A stretch of DNA of 64,000 nt from Actinoplanes aureus (GTDB taxonomy: Bacteria; Actinomycetota; Actinomycetes; Mycobacteriales; Micromonosporaceae). Shown in pieces: positions 42,302 to 50,462 of this stretch. Numbering within the stretch: position 1 is the stretch's first letter; every line of letters starts with the position of its first letter. The stretch spans positions 62,001-126,000 of the forward strand of contig NZ_JADQTO010000009.1 in assembly GCF_015704865.1 (NCBI RefSeq), in the 5' to 3' direction. The notes below the pieces were generated by a model. It had not been told where the DNA came from, did not search any database, and saw only the letters and a program-made list of their open reading frames with translations. Position numbers and translations under genes: made by a program.

Positions 42302-43471
42302 TTGACCGAGGTGACGACCACCGGAGCAGACCTGCCCCGGCTGCGCGAGCTCAACTCGCTGAGCATCGTGCGCGCGCTCCGCAATCACCCGCCGTCCACC
42401 GTCACCGAGCTGTCCCGGCGCACCGGCCTGTCCCGGCCGGCCGTCGACGTCATCGCACAGGGACTGGTCACCGACGGCTGGGCGAGCGTGCTGGAGCCCG
42501 GCGCCAGCAGCGCGGTCGGCCGCCCGGCCCGCCGATACCAGTTCCGGGCCGGCGCCGGCCACGTGCTCGGCGTCGACGTGGGCGTGCACAAGATACTGGC
42601 GTTGCTCGCCGATCTGGACGGCGACATCGTGCACAGCGTCCGCCACGCCGTCGATGCGCAGGCCGGTCCCGCCGAACGGCTCGCCGAGCTGGACGAGGTC
42701 GTCAGCGCCTGCCTGACCGGGGCGGGCAAGACACCGACGGACATCTGGGCGGTCACCGTCGCGGTCACCGGTGCCGTCGACTCGTCCGGCCGGACCAGCT
42801 TCTTCACCCCGCTGCCCGGCTGGAAGAGCGTCGACCTGGCCGCGCATCTGAGCGTCCGGTTCGACTGCCCGATCGTCGTCGAGAACGACTGCAAGCTGGC
42901 CGCCCTCGCCGAACGGTGGAAGGGCGCGGCGAGCGACGCCGACGACATCGTCTACCTGCTCGCCGGCATGCGCACCGGCGCCGGGCTGATCATCGACGGG
43001 GTTCTGCGCCGTGGTTTCGGCGGCGCGGCCGGCGAGATAGGCGCGCTCCCGCACGTCCGCTGGCTGAAGGCGCCCGGGCATCTGCAGAACTGCCCCGGCG
43101 TCCCGGAGACCGTCGGTCCCGACGACGCGGCCGCGTGGGTCTTCAACGCCGCCCGCGAAGGACACAAGGCCGCCCGCAGCGCCGTCAGCCGTTACGTCAA
43201 GGACCTCGCCGTCGGCGCCGCCGCCCTGGTGCTCACCCTGGACCCCCAGGTCGTCGTCTTCGGCGGCGGTTTCTCCCGCTCCGCCGACCTGGTGCTGGAC
43301 CCGCTGCGCCGCGAGATCGAGCGCCTCTGCCTGCGCATGCCGGAGGTACGCGCCTCCACCCTGGGCGCGGACTCGGTCGCCCTCGGCGCCCTGAAGCTGT
43401 CCCTGAACGAGGTCGACCAGCGCCTGTTCAGCGCGGGCCTGTCCGCCCCGGTCGCACCCCGCCGCACGTGA
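42302..43471 (+). CDS. ROK-family transcriptional regulator
   Basis: A 389-residue regulator with an N-terminal winged helix (STVTELSRRTGLSRPAVDVI, about 32-51) and a ROK sugar-kinase-like domain (VLGVDVGVHKILALLADLDG, VENDCKLAALAE, GGAAGEIGALPH). The usual ROK zinc motif CxCGxxGC is absent; the region has a single Cys (LQNCPGVPET). The TTG start has GAGGAA about 7 bp upstream. It lies 50 bp after the GH36 gene and probably controls the alpha-galactoside locus in response to a sugar. Confidence 0.88.
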   Translation: MTEVTTTGADLPRLRELNSLSIVRALRNHPPSTVTELSRRTGLSRPAVDVIAQGLVTDGWASVLEPGASSAVGRPARRYQFRAGAGHVLGVDVGVHKILALLADLDGDIVHSVRHAVDAQAGPAERLAELDEVVSACLTGAGKTPTDIWAVTVAVTGAVDSSGRTSFFTPLPGWKSVDLAAHLSVRFDCPIVVENDCKLAALAERWKGAASDADDIVYLLAGMRTGAGLIIDGVLRRGFGGAAGEIGALPHVRWLKAPGHLQNCPGVPETVGPDDAAAWVFNAAREGHKAARSAVSRYVKDLAVGAAALVLTLDPQVVVFGGGFSRSADLVLDPLRREIERLCLRMPEVRASTLGADSVALGALKLSLNEVDQRLFSAGLSAPVAPRRT

Positions 43472-43478
43472 CGCGGAC

Positions 43479-44129
43479 TTACGAGCTCAGGTAGCGCAGG
43501 ACCGCCAGAACCCGGCGGTTGTCGGCCTCGTCCTGGGGCAGCCCCAACTTGTCGAAGATGTTCGCGACGTGCTTCTCCACGGTTCCGCCGGTCACCACGA
43601 GCGCGTCGGCGATGCCGGCGTTCGAACGCCCCTCGGCCATCAGCGCGAGCACATGGCGCTCGCGCGGGGTGAGCGCCGCCAGGCCGTCGGCGCGGCGGCT
43701 GGCGCGCAGCAGCTGGCCGACGACCTCGGGGTCGAGTGCCGTGCCGCCCGCGGCGACCCGCTCCAGCGCGTCGGTGAACTCGGCGACGTCGGCCACCCGC
43801 TCCTTCAGCAGGTAGCCGGCGCCCGCCGCGTTGCCCTCCAGCAGCCGGGACGTGTACTTGGTCTCGATGTACTGGGACAGCACCAGCACCCCGGTGCGCG
43901 GGTGCCGCTGGCGGATCTCGAGCGCGGCGCGCAGCCCCTCGTCGGTGTGCGTCGGCGGCATTCGGATGTCGGCCACCACGACGTCCGGCTGATGCTCGGC
44001 CACCGCGGCCAGCAGCGCGCCGCCATCGCCCACGGCAGCGCACACCTGGTGGCCGCGGTCCTCGATCAGCCGGGCCAGCCCGGCCCGGAACAGGGCCGCG
44101 TCCTCGGCGATCACCACTCGCACCCTCAT
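43479..44129 (-). CDS. NarL/LuxR-family response regulator
   Basis: A 216-residue two-component response regulator. The receiver domain (1-120) has acidic residues E9/D10 and the phosphorylated Asp at 54 in VVADIRMPP. The output domain carries the LuxR helix-turn-helix (LTPRERHVLALMAEGRSNAG, then IADALVVTGGTVEKHVANIF). Its ATG overlaps the kinase stop (ATGA). The four-gene order ATPase, permease, kinase, regulator implies that it controls its own ABC transporter. Confidence 0.92.
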   Translation of the reverse strand: MRVRVVIAEDAALFRAGLARLIEDRGHQVCAAVGDGGALLAAVAEHQPDVVVADIRMPPTHTDEGLRAALEIRQRHPRTGVLVLSQYIETKYTSRLLEGNAAGAGYLLKERVADVAEFTDALERVAAGGTALDPEVVGQLLRASRRADGLAALTPRERHVLALMAEGRSNAGIADALVVTGGTVEKHVANIFDKLGLPQDEADNRRVLAVLRYLSS

Positions 44130-45514
44130 GCGTGCAGGGGAAGTTCGACGGTGATCGTCGTCGGGCCGCCGGGCGGGCTCGCGATCGTGAGCCGGCCGTC
44201 CACCACGGCGACCCGTTGCGCGAGCCCGGACAGGCCGGTGCCCCGGGCCGGGTCGGCACCGCCCGTACCGTCGTCGGCGACGCTGAGCAGCAGGACGTCC
44301 CGCTGTCCGGCCGCCCGCACGGCGAGCTTGTTCGCGTAGCTGTGCTTGGCCGCGTTGGCCAGCAGTTCGGCGGCGCAGAAGTACGCGATGGTCTCGATCG
44401 CGGGGGTGGGCCGGACCGGGATGCTGACCTCCAGATCGACCGGGATCGCGCGGTCGGCGGCCAACGAGGCGAGGGCGTCCGCCAGCCCGTTGTCGAGCAC
44501 CGGCGGGTGGATCCCGCGGACCAGGCTCCGCAGCTCACCGAGCGCGTCCTTGGCGCCCCGGAGCGCGGCGTCGACCAGCTCGCGGGCGGCGGCGGCGTCC
44601 CGGACCTCGCCGCTGGCGCCGAGCTTCTCCCGGGCCATGCCGAGGTTCATGGCCAGCGTGGCCAGCCGGATCTGCGCGCCGTCGTGCAGGTCCCGCTCGA
44701 GCCGCCGCAGCAGGGCGGCGGAGTCGTCCACGGCCAGCGCCCGGCTCTGCTCCAGGTGGTGCAACCGCTGCGCCAGCCGCCCGGGCCCGAGCAGGCCCCG
44801 GATCAGCCAGGCGTCGGCCGACGTGACGGCCCTGATGACCCACGGGGCGGCCAGCAGCATCGCCGCTCCCGCCGCGGCGGCGGCGAACGTGCCGGGCAGG
44901 GTCGCGACGCGGAACGTGCCCTCACCGAACATCCCGAACGGCGTGAACACCGGCACCGGGCTCAGCCGGACACCCGGCGGGTGGTTGCGGAACGCACCCC
45001 ACCAGAGCGGGTAACTCAGGTTGACCAGCCCGCCGATCCAGAGGAACACGGCGTACAGCTCGAGCAGGCTGACCGGCAGCTTGGCCAATTGGTAGGCGAT
45101 GACCCGCCAGCCGGCACCGTCGCGCGGGCCGGGCCAGGCCCGGCCGCCGGGACTCCGCCGCACCGGCGGCGGCGCCGCGACCCGTACCCCGAGCAGCCCG
45201 GCCGCGAGCCTGCGCTGCCCCGAGCCGAGCTTGCGGGCCGCTCCCGTCGACACCGCCAGCACGAGCAGCAGTCCCACGCAGACACAGGCGAGGGCCACGT
45301 GGGCCACGGACGGGTTGCCCCGTCCGCCATCGGCCACCAACCAGATCAGATCCACCGTGACGACGAAGAGCACCAGCGGATTGAGCAGCGCGGACGGCAG
45401 TCCGGCCAGGCAGAACAACAGCTCGCGGCCCAGGCGCCGGGTGAACGGCGCCGCGACCGCCGCGCGGGCGACCGCCCGCGGGTCCGCCGTCGACGTGGTC
45501 ACCGGAACGCCCAT
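44126..45514 (-). CDS. NarL-type sensor histidine kinase
   Basis: A 462-residue membrane kinase. The N-terminal part has several helices in two groups (LFCLAGLPSALLNPLVLFVV and later VIAYQLAKLPVSLLELYAVF), resembling the DUF1707/putative sensor module of actinobacterial NarL kinases. The dimerisation/phosphotransfer helix reads RRLERDLHDGAQIRLATLAM, with the phosphorylated His in HDGAQ. The ATPase domain has AAELLANAAKHS (N-box) and DDGTGGADP (G-box). The ATG gives a protein of normal length; a longer open frame upstream overlaps the permease gene and is not coding. The ligand is unknown. Confidence 0.9.
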   Translation of the reverse strand: MGVPVTTSTADPRAVARAAVAAPFTRRLGRELLFCLAGLPSALLNPLVLFVVTVDLIWLVADGGRGNPSVAHVALACVCVGLLLVLAVSTGAARKLGSGQRRLAAGLLGVRVAAPPPVRRSPGGRAWPGPRDGAGWRVIAYQLAKLPVSLLELYAVFLWIGGLVNLSYPLWWGAFRNHPPGVRLSPVPVFTPFGMFGEGTFRVATLPGTFAAAAAGAAMLLAAPWVIRAVTSADAWLIRGLLGPGRLAQRLHHLEQSRALAVDDSAALLRRLERDLHDGAQIRLATLAMNLGMAREKLGASGEVRDAAAARELVDAALRGAKDALGELRSLVRGIHPPVLDNGLADALASLAADRAIPVDLEVSIPVRPTPAIETIAYFCAAELLANAAKHSYANKLAVRAAGQRDVLLLSVADDGTGGADPARGTGLSGLAQRVAVVDGRLTIASPPGGPTTITVELPLHA

Positions 45515-45528
45515 GCCGCCATCCTCCC

Positions 45529-46329
45529 CTACGCGTCCCGCCGGGCCAGCAGCCATCCGCCGACCGCCAGTGCGATCACGGCGTACAGTGCCAGCACGCC
45601 GAGGCCGGCCCACGCGGACAAGAAGTCCGGACAGGACGCGCCGTCCGTGCCGCAGGTGACCGGCATGGTGGTGCTCAGCGAGTTCGCCACGATCAGGATC
45701 GGCATGTACGACGCCACGCCATGAGCCATGATGCCGATGAACTGCGCGACCACGTACACGCCGGCCACCAGCACCCCGACCGCGGCCGCGGTGTGCCGGA
45801 TGATCGCGCCAAGGCCCAGGCCGAGCAGCCCGATCAGGCAGTAGGCGGCCCCGGTTACCGCGACCGCGCGCAGCACCCCGGGCTGGCCCAGCGTGGGTGC
45901 CGCGACGCCGTCGCGCAGCGTGGCCCCCACGGCGAAGAACGCGATGAACGACGCCGCCTCCCCGACGACCAGGGTCACAGCCCCGAACACCGCCGCCTTC
46001 GCCGCCAGGATCAGCGGGCGCCGCGGTACGGCGGCCAGCGTGGCCCGGATCGTTCCCGAGGCGTACTCGCTGGTCATGATCAGTACGCCGAGGACACCCG
46101 TCAGCAGCAGGCCGGGCACCACGCCGGCGAGCGCGTTGTTCGTCACGTCCCCCGAGGCGTTCCGGGTGTTCACACCCACGGCGACGCCGATCCCGACCGT
46201 ACCGGCGGCCGTGACGACCAGGGTCCACCAGGTCGAACGCAGGCTGCGCAGCTTGATCCATTCCATCCGGGCCACCTGCGCCAGCCCGTACCGGCCGCTC
46301 GGCACGCGGGTCTCCGCGGTCGTGGTCAT
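45529..46329 (-). CDS. ABC-2 type exporter permease
   Basis: A 266-residue membrane protein with six predicted helices, beginning after a cytoplasmic MEWIKLRSLRSTWWTLVV segment that is typical of ABC-2 permeases. Other marks are a TSEYASGTIRATLAAVPRRP loop and the final WLLARRDA tail. Its ATG overlaps the ATPase stop (ATGA), so the two form one exporter. The linked two-component system suggests a role in responding to an antibiotic, bacteriocin or membrane stress, though the cargo is not evident. Confidence 0.88.
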   Translation of the reverse strand: MTTTAETRVPSGRYGLAQVARMEWIKLRSLRSTWWTLVVTAAGTVGIGVAVGVNTRNASGDVTNNALAGVVPGLLLTGVLGVLIMTSEYASGTIRATLAAVPRRPLILAAKAAVFGAVTLVVGEAASFIAFFAVGATLRDGVAAPTLGQPGVLRAVAVTGAAYCLIGLLGLGLGAIIRHTAAAVGVLVAGVYVVAQFIGIMAHGVASYMPILIVANSLSTTMPVTCGTDGASCPDFLSAWAGLGVLALYAVIALAVGGWLLARRDA

Positions 46330-47063
46330 GACGTCGCCTCCTTCGCCGTGCTTCCCTGGTACTCGACCGCCGCGCTGGTGAGCCGGAAGAACGCGTCCTC
46401 CAGCGACGCCGACCCGGCGGACAGTTCGGCGACCGTGGTGTCCGCGAGCAACCGCCCCTGCCCGATCACCACGAGCCGCTCGGCGGTCAGCGCCATCTCA
46501 CTGATCAGGTGGCTGGACACGAACACCGTGCGGCCCTGCGCGGCCAGCGACTTCAGCAGGTCGCGGATCCAGCGGACCCCCTCCGGATCCAGCCCGTTCA
46601 CCGGCTCGTCCAGCAGCAGCACGGCCGGATCGCCGAGCAGCGCCGCGGCGACACCCAGGCGCTGCCCCATCCCGAGCGAGAACTTCCCGGCCCGCCGCCC
46701 GGCCGCGCCGGTCAGGCCGACCATGTCGAGCACCTCGTCGACCCGGGCCCGCGGGATCGCGTTGCTGGCAGCCAGCGCGGCCAGATGGCTGCGGGCGCTA
46801 CGGCCCGGGTGGAATGCCCGGGCCTCCAGCAGCGCGCCGACCTCACGCAGCGGCCAGCGCAGCTCGCGGTAGCGGCGGCCGCCGACCCGCACCTGGCCGG
46901 TGTCCGGCCGGTCCAGCCCCAGGATGAGCCGCATCGTGGTGGACTTGCCCGACCCGTTGGGGCCGAGGAAGCCGGTGACGCTGCCCGGCCGCACGTCGAA
47001 GCTGAGCGCGTCGACCGCGACCGTCGGTCCGTATCGCCTGGTGAGATTCCGGGCCTCGATCAC
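46326..47063 (-). CDS. ABC exporter ATP-binding protein
   Basis: A 245-residue ATPase of the CcmA/BcrA type. The Walker A motif is GFLGPNGSGKSTTMRLI, the signature is FSLGMGQRLGVAAALLG, Walker B is PAVLLLDEPVNGLDPEG, and the switch His lies in VSSHLISEMA. The GTG start has AAGGAG about 6 bp upstream. An inverted repeat covers part of this ribosome binding site. It is the first gene of the four-gene exporter/two-component operon. Confidence 0.92.
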   Translation of the reverse strand: MIEARNLTRRYGPTVAVDALSFDVRPGSVTGFLGPNGSGKSTTMRLILGLDRPDTGQVRVGGRRYRELRWPLREVGALLEARAFHPGRSARSHLAALAASNAIPRARVDEVLDMVGLTGAAGRRAGKFSLGMGQRLGVAAALLGDPAVLLLDEPVNGLDPEGVRWIRDLLKSLAAQGRTVFVSSHLISEMALTAERLVVIGQGRLLADTTVAELSAGSASLEDAFFRLTSAAVEYQGSTAKEATS

Positions 47064-47071
47064 CCGAACTC

Positions 47072-47096
47072 CTTCCGTCGGTTGTTCCTACGGAAG
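47072..47096 (-). promoter_or_regulatory. Inverted repeat overlapping the ribosome binding site of the exporter operon
   Basis: CTTCCGT and ACGGAAG are perfect 7-bp arms, 11 bp apart, directly before the exporter ATPase start. In the mRNA the right arm runs into the AAGGAG sequence, so it could act as an operator or as a hairpin masking the ribosome binding site. Confidence 0.45.
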
Positions 47097-47144
47097 ATGA
47101 CGCTAGGCAGGCGGCGGCGTGGCCGGGACCCGGCTGACGGCCGT

Positions 47145-47174
47145 CTTCGGCTGGGGGATTTCCCCCAGCCGAAG
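47145..47174. terminator. Strong hairpin upstream of the exporter operon
   Basis: CTTCGGCTGGGGG and CCCCCAGCCGAAG form a perfect 13-bp stem with an ATTT loop. It lies between repeat B and the exporter promoter region, where it could end leftward transcripts from the ngcG-like gene. No T-tract is seen. Confidence 0.55.
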
Positions 47175-47265
47175 AGACTTCGTGGTCAGGGTCCTGCCCG
47201 GCCCAACGTGGGTGCTGTCTGGCGGCCGTTGAGACAGCATTGAGCGTGGGCCAAGCAAGATCACC
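47175..47265 (+). repeat. Dispersed repeat B, copy 1
   Basis: The copy ends 3 bp before the stop of the leftward permease gene. Its centre is an imperfect hairpin: a 21-base left arm (47200-47220, GGCCCA ... TGCTGTCT), loop GGCGGCCGTTG, and right arm 47232-47252 (AGACAGCA ... TGGGCC). The outer part reads CTTCGTGGTCAGGGTC. Copies 2 and 3 are at 62 and 63 kb. Confidence 0.75.
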
Positions 47266-47267
47266 TT

Positions 47268-48155
47268 CTAGCGGAGCTGGCCGGCGGCCAGTCCGCTCTG
47301 GACCTGGCGGTGGAACAGCAGGTAGCCGGCTATCACCGGCAGCATGGCTATGGTCATGCCGGCGAACAGGCCGCTGAAGTCGCCGCGGTAGCCCTCGTTC
47401 ACCGCGAGCGCGGTCAGTCCCTGCGCCAGCACCCACTTGCGTTCCGCTCCCTCGCCCTGCATGAGCACGATCGGCAGCACGTACTGGTTCCACTGGAACA
47501 GGAAGTTGAAGATGCCGACGCTGACCAGCCCGGGCCGCGCCATCGGCAGCATGATCCGGAAGAACAGCCCGAAGTGGCCGCAGCCGTCGACCATCGCGGC
47601 CTCGGCCACCGAGGTGGGCAGGGTGCGGAAGAACGCGGTCAGGAAGAACACCGTGATCGGCAGCGAGTAGGCGGCGTAGACCAGGGTCAGGCCCGGCAGG
47701 GTGCCGAGCATGCCCAGGTTGCGGACCACGAAGAAGAGCGGGACCAGGGCCAGGAAGACCGGGAACATCATGCCGCCGACGAAGGCGTAGTAGACGATCC
47801 GGTTGCCGCGGAACCGGTAGCGGGCCAGGACGTACGCGGCCATGGCGCCGAGCAGCATGGTGAGGGTGAGCGCGCCGGTCACCACGAGGGCGCTGTTCAG
47901 GAAGTAGCGGCCGATGTGGGCCTCGTTCCAGGCGCGGCTCCAGTTCTCCCAGCGCAGCTCCGAGGGCAGGCCCCACGGTGAGGTCAGGATCTCCTCGTCG
48001 CTCTTGAACGAGCTGAGCACCGCCCATACCAGCGGCAGGGTGGTGAGTAGCGCCCAGACGGTCAGGAAGAGGTGGGAGAACACCGCCGGCCGGGCAGCGG
48101 CCGGCGGTGTCTCCACGGGTGGCGTCTGACGACGGGTCTCGGTCAGTACCGCCAT
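47268..48155 (-). CDS. ngcG: ABC importer permease, NgcG-like, of the cell-wall sugar salvage locus
   Basis: A 295-residue MalG-type permease with six helices, the first at LFLTVWALLTTLPLVWAVLS. The EAA loop reads SVAEAAMVDGCGHFGLFFRI. The ATG overlaps the stop of the previous gene (TGATG). The order binding protein, two permeases and no ATPase matches Streptomyces ngcEFG for GlcNAc/chitobiose uptake. Here the operon also begins with an AmiE-like amidase gene, which suggests muropeptide sugars as cargo. The symbol is given by similarity of layout and of the binding protein. Confidence 0.85.
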   Translation of the reverse strand: MAVLTETRRQTPPVETPPAAARPAVFSHLFLTVWALLTTLPLVWAVLSSFKSDEEILTSPWGLPSELRWENWSRAWNEAHIGRYFLNSALVVTGALTLTMLLGAMAAYVLARYRFRGNRIVYYAFVGGMMFPVFLALVPLFFVVRNLGMLGTLPGLTLVYAAYSLPITVFFLTAFFRTLPTSVAEAAMVDGCGHFGLFFRIMLPMARPGLVSVGIFNFLFQWNQYVLPIVLMQGEGAERKWVLAQGLTALAVNEGYRGDFSGLFAGMTIAMLPVIAGYLLFHRQVQSGLAAGQLR

Positions 48156-49060
48156 CACAACTCCACCCGGTCACGGCGGGTCACCTGGAGGAACATGGCC
48201 GCCACGGTGAGGGTCAGGAAGAACATCGCCACGCCGATGGCCGACGCGTAGCCGAACTGCCCGTCGGCGAAGGCGGTCTTGTAGAGCCGCAGGCCGACCA
48301 CGTCCGACGACGAGCTCGGCCCGCCGTCGGTGATGATCTGCACGATGGCGAACCCGTCGATCGCGATGATCGCCAGGTAGACCCAGGCGACCTGGATGGT
48401 GTCCCAGACCAGCGGCACGGTGATGCGGACCAGGGTGGTGACCCGGCTGGCGCCGTCCAGCAGCGCCGCCTCGTACAGGTCGCGGGGTATCGACTGCATG
48501 GCCGCGCTGAACAGGACCACGTAGAAGCCCACGTTCATCCAGATGAGTACGACCAGCACGCACCAGAACGAGAACCGGGGATCGCCCAGCCAGGCCATGG
48601 CCAGCCCGTCCAGGCCGACCGCGCGCAACGCTCCGTTGATCATGCCGGTGTGCGGGGCGTACATCTCCTTCCACAGCACGCCGATGATGGCCACCGACAG
48701 CACCTGCGGGAAGAAGTAGACGATGCGGTAGAAGCCGGCTCCGCGTACGCCGTGCACGCCCACCCGGTCCGCGCGGCCGCCCACGCTGATCATCGAGGCG
48801 AAGAAGAGCCCGAGCAGGATCGTCGCCACCGGCAGCAGCAGGAGCAGCAGCCCGTTGTGCCGCAGCGCGTTCCAGAAGTAGCCGTCGCCGAGCAGCCGCT
48901 GGAAGTTGTCCAGGCCGATGAACTCGTAGGTCGGGGACAGCCCGCTCCAGTTGGTGCCGGAGATCTGGAACGCCTGCGCGTACGGCGAGATGACGAAGAT
49001 GCCGTACAGCAGCAGGGGTGGTATCAGGAAGGTGGCGATGAACAGTCGCTTTCCGCGCAC
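48155..49060 (-). CDS. ngcF: ABC importer permease, NgcF-like, of the cell-wall sugar salvage locus
   Basis: A 301-residue MalF-type permease. The first helix is LFIATFLIPPLLLYGIFVIS, and the EAA loop is DLYEAALLDGASRVTTLVRI. A GTG start one base after the binding-protein stop shows tight coupling. It pairs with the NgcG-like subunit; the ATPase must be supplied from elsewhere, presumably by an MsiK-type shared protein. Confidence 0.85.
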   Translation of the reverse strand: MRGKRLFIATFLIPPLLLYGIFVISPYAQAFQISGTNWSGLSPTYEFIGLDNFQRLLGDGYFWNALRHNGLLLLLLPVATILLGLFFASMISVGGRADRVGVHGVRGAGFYRIVYFFPQVLSVAIIGVLWKEMYAPHTGMINGALRAVGLDGLAMAWLGDPRFSFWCVLVVLIWMNVGFYVVLFSAAMQSIPRDLYEAALLDGASRVTTLVRITVPLVWDTIQVAWVYLAIIAIDGFAIVQIITDGGPSSSSDVVGLRLYKTAFADGQFGYASAIGVAMFFLTLTVAAMFLQVTRRDRVEL

Positions 49061-49061
49061 G

Positions 49062-50462
49062 TCAGGCCCGCTTGTACTTCTTGATCGCGGGGTCCTGGGC
49101 GAACTCGTCGGCGGACTTCTGGACCTTGTCGCACCACTGCGCGGCGGTGATCCGCTTGGCGTACAGCTCGGCGCAGGCCGCGTCGATCCGCTCGCGTTCC
49201 AGCTTGCGGTAGTACGAGTTGTACAGCCAGGTGAACGTGCCGCCCTGGGCCGCGTCGATCATCCTGGTCACCGAGGTGAGGCCCGGGCCGAGTTCGATGC
49301 CGGCGCTGGAGCCCTGCACGGCGGTGAGGCTGCTGACCTTGCGGGTGAAGTCGGAGGCGCCCTTCTGGGAGAGCATGACCCGCAGGTATTCCAGGCCGCC
49401 GCGGACGTTCTTGCCCTTGCTCGGCACGATGAACGGCTCGCTGCCGGTGCCGCGGAACGCCTCGAACGGCATCTTGTCGCCGGTGGTGAGGCTGGGCGTG
49501 GGCGCGACGGCCATCCGGAAGTCCGGCGGGGTGACCGACTTCTGCTCGTTCTCCAGCCACGATCCGCAGGACAGGAAGGCGGCCTTGCCCCGGCACCACT
49601 CGGTCTGCGCCTGGATGTGGTCCATGCCCGCGGCGCCGGGTTGCAGGTAGCCGTCCACGGCCAGCTGGTAGTACGCCTCGGCGGCGGCCTTGACGGCCTC
49701 GTGCTTCCACGCGTTCGGCTCGAGGTTGTCCATCGCCTTGATCACCTCGATGCCGCCCATCTTCCCGGCGGCGGCGACGATCGGCCAGCTCATGTAGCGC
49801 GAGTGCTTGCCCGGGTACGTCCAGGGCGCGATCCCGGCCGCCTTGATCGTCTTGCAGAGGGCGATCATCTCGTCCCACGTCTTCGGGTACTCCCAGCCCC
49901 GGGACTCGAAGAGCTTCTGCGAGTACCAGATGCCGTAGGCCGAGTACGCGTAGTTCAGCGACAGGAACTTCCCGTCGTACGAGCCGACGTCGACGATGCC
50001 GGGCAGCAGGGTGTCGCGGACCTTCTTGTTCGGGTCGTCGAGGCTGGGGGCGTCGAGCAGTTCGCCGAGATCGGCCAACGCGCCCTGTGCGACCAGGCCG
50101 TTGAAGTCGATCTGACTGGCGCCGGAGTTGTTCACCACGTCCGGCGGGTCACCGGCGACGAAGCGGGGTTGCAGCGTCTCGGCGATCTGCTGGGTGGCCG
50201 AGTGCTTGATCTGCGCCTTGGGGTAGCGCTCCTGGTACATGCTCTGGTGCGCCTTGGCGTACTCCTCACCGAAGCCGCCGTTGAAGATGACCACCTCGAG
50301 GGCCGCGTCCTCCTTGACCCCGAGGGGGTTGTTCGCGCTCGTCGCGCCCTTGGCGTCGTCGGTGGAGTCGTCGCCGCCCATGGCGCAGCCGCCGAGTGCA
50401 CCGGCCGCGGCGGCACCCGCCGCGCCCTGGATGAGCCCGCGCCGACTGATCTTGTATGTCAT
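49062..50462 (-). CDS. ngcE: NgcE-like amino-sugar-binding lipoprotein
   Basis: A 466-residue extracellular binding protein close to NgcE of Streptomyces olivaceoviridis, as remembered from its typical opening (NPLGVKEDAALEVVIFNGGF, here at about 45-64) and the block LQPRFVAGDPPDVVNNSGAS. The N-terminus has SRRGLIQGAAGAAAAGALGGC, a twin-Arg pair plus a lipobox, so it is a lipoprotein possibly exported by Tat. NgcE binds GlcNAc and chitobiose; with NagZ, NamZ and MurQ genes beside it, MurNAc or GlcNAc-MurNAc is also a likely ligand. Its ATG overlaps the amidase stop (ATGA). Confidence 0.85.
   Translation of the reverse strand: MTYKISRRGLIQGAAGAAAAGALGGCAMGGDDSTDDAKGATSANNPLGVKEDAALEVVIFNGGFGEEYAKAHQSMYQERYPKAQIKHSATQQIAETLQPRFVAGDPPDVVNNSGASQIDFNGLVAQGALADLGELLDAPSLDDPNKKVRDTLLPGIVDVGSYDGKFLSLNYAYSAYGIWYSQKLFESRGWEYPKTWDEMIALCKTIKAAGIAPWTYPGKHSRYMSWPIVAAAGKMGGIEVIKAMDNLEPNAWKHEAVKAAAEAYYQLAVDGYLQPGAAGMDHIQAQTEWCRGKAAFLSCGSWLENEQKSVTPPDFRMAVAPTPSLTTGDKMPFEAFRGTGSEPFIVPSKGKNVRGGLEYLRVMLSQKGASDFTRKVSSLTAVQGSSAGIELGPGLTSVTRMIDAAQGGTFTWLYNSYYRKLERERIDAACAELYAKRITAAQWCDKVQKSADEFAQDPAIKKYKRA

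Noticed and set aside
45515..46261. Long N-terminal extension of the sensor kinase
   Set aside because: It lies inside the exporter permease gene in another frame.
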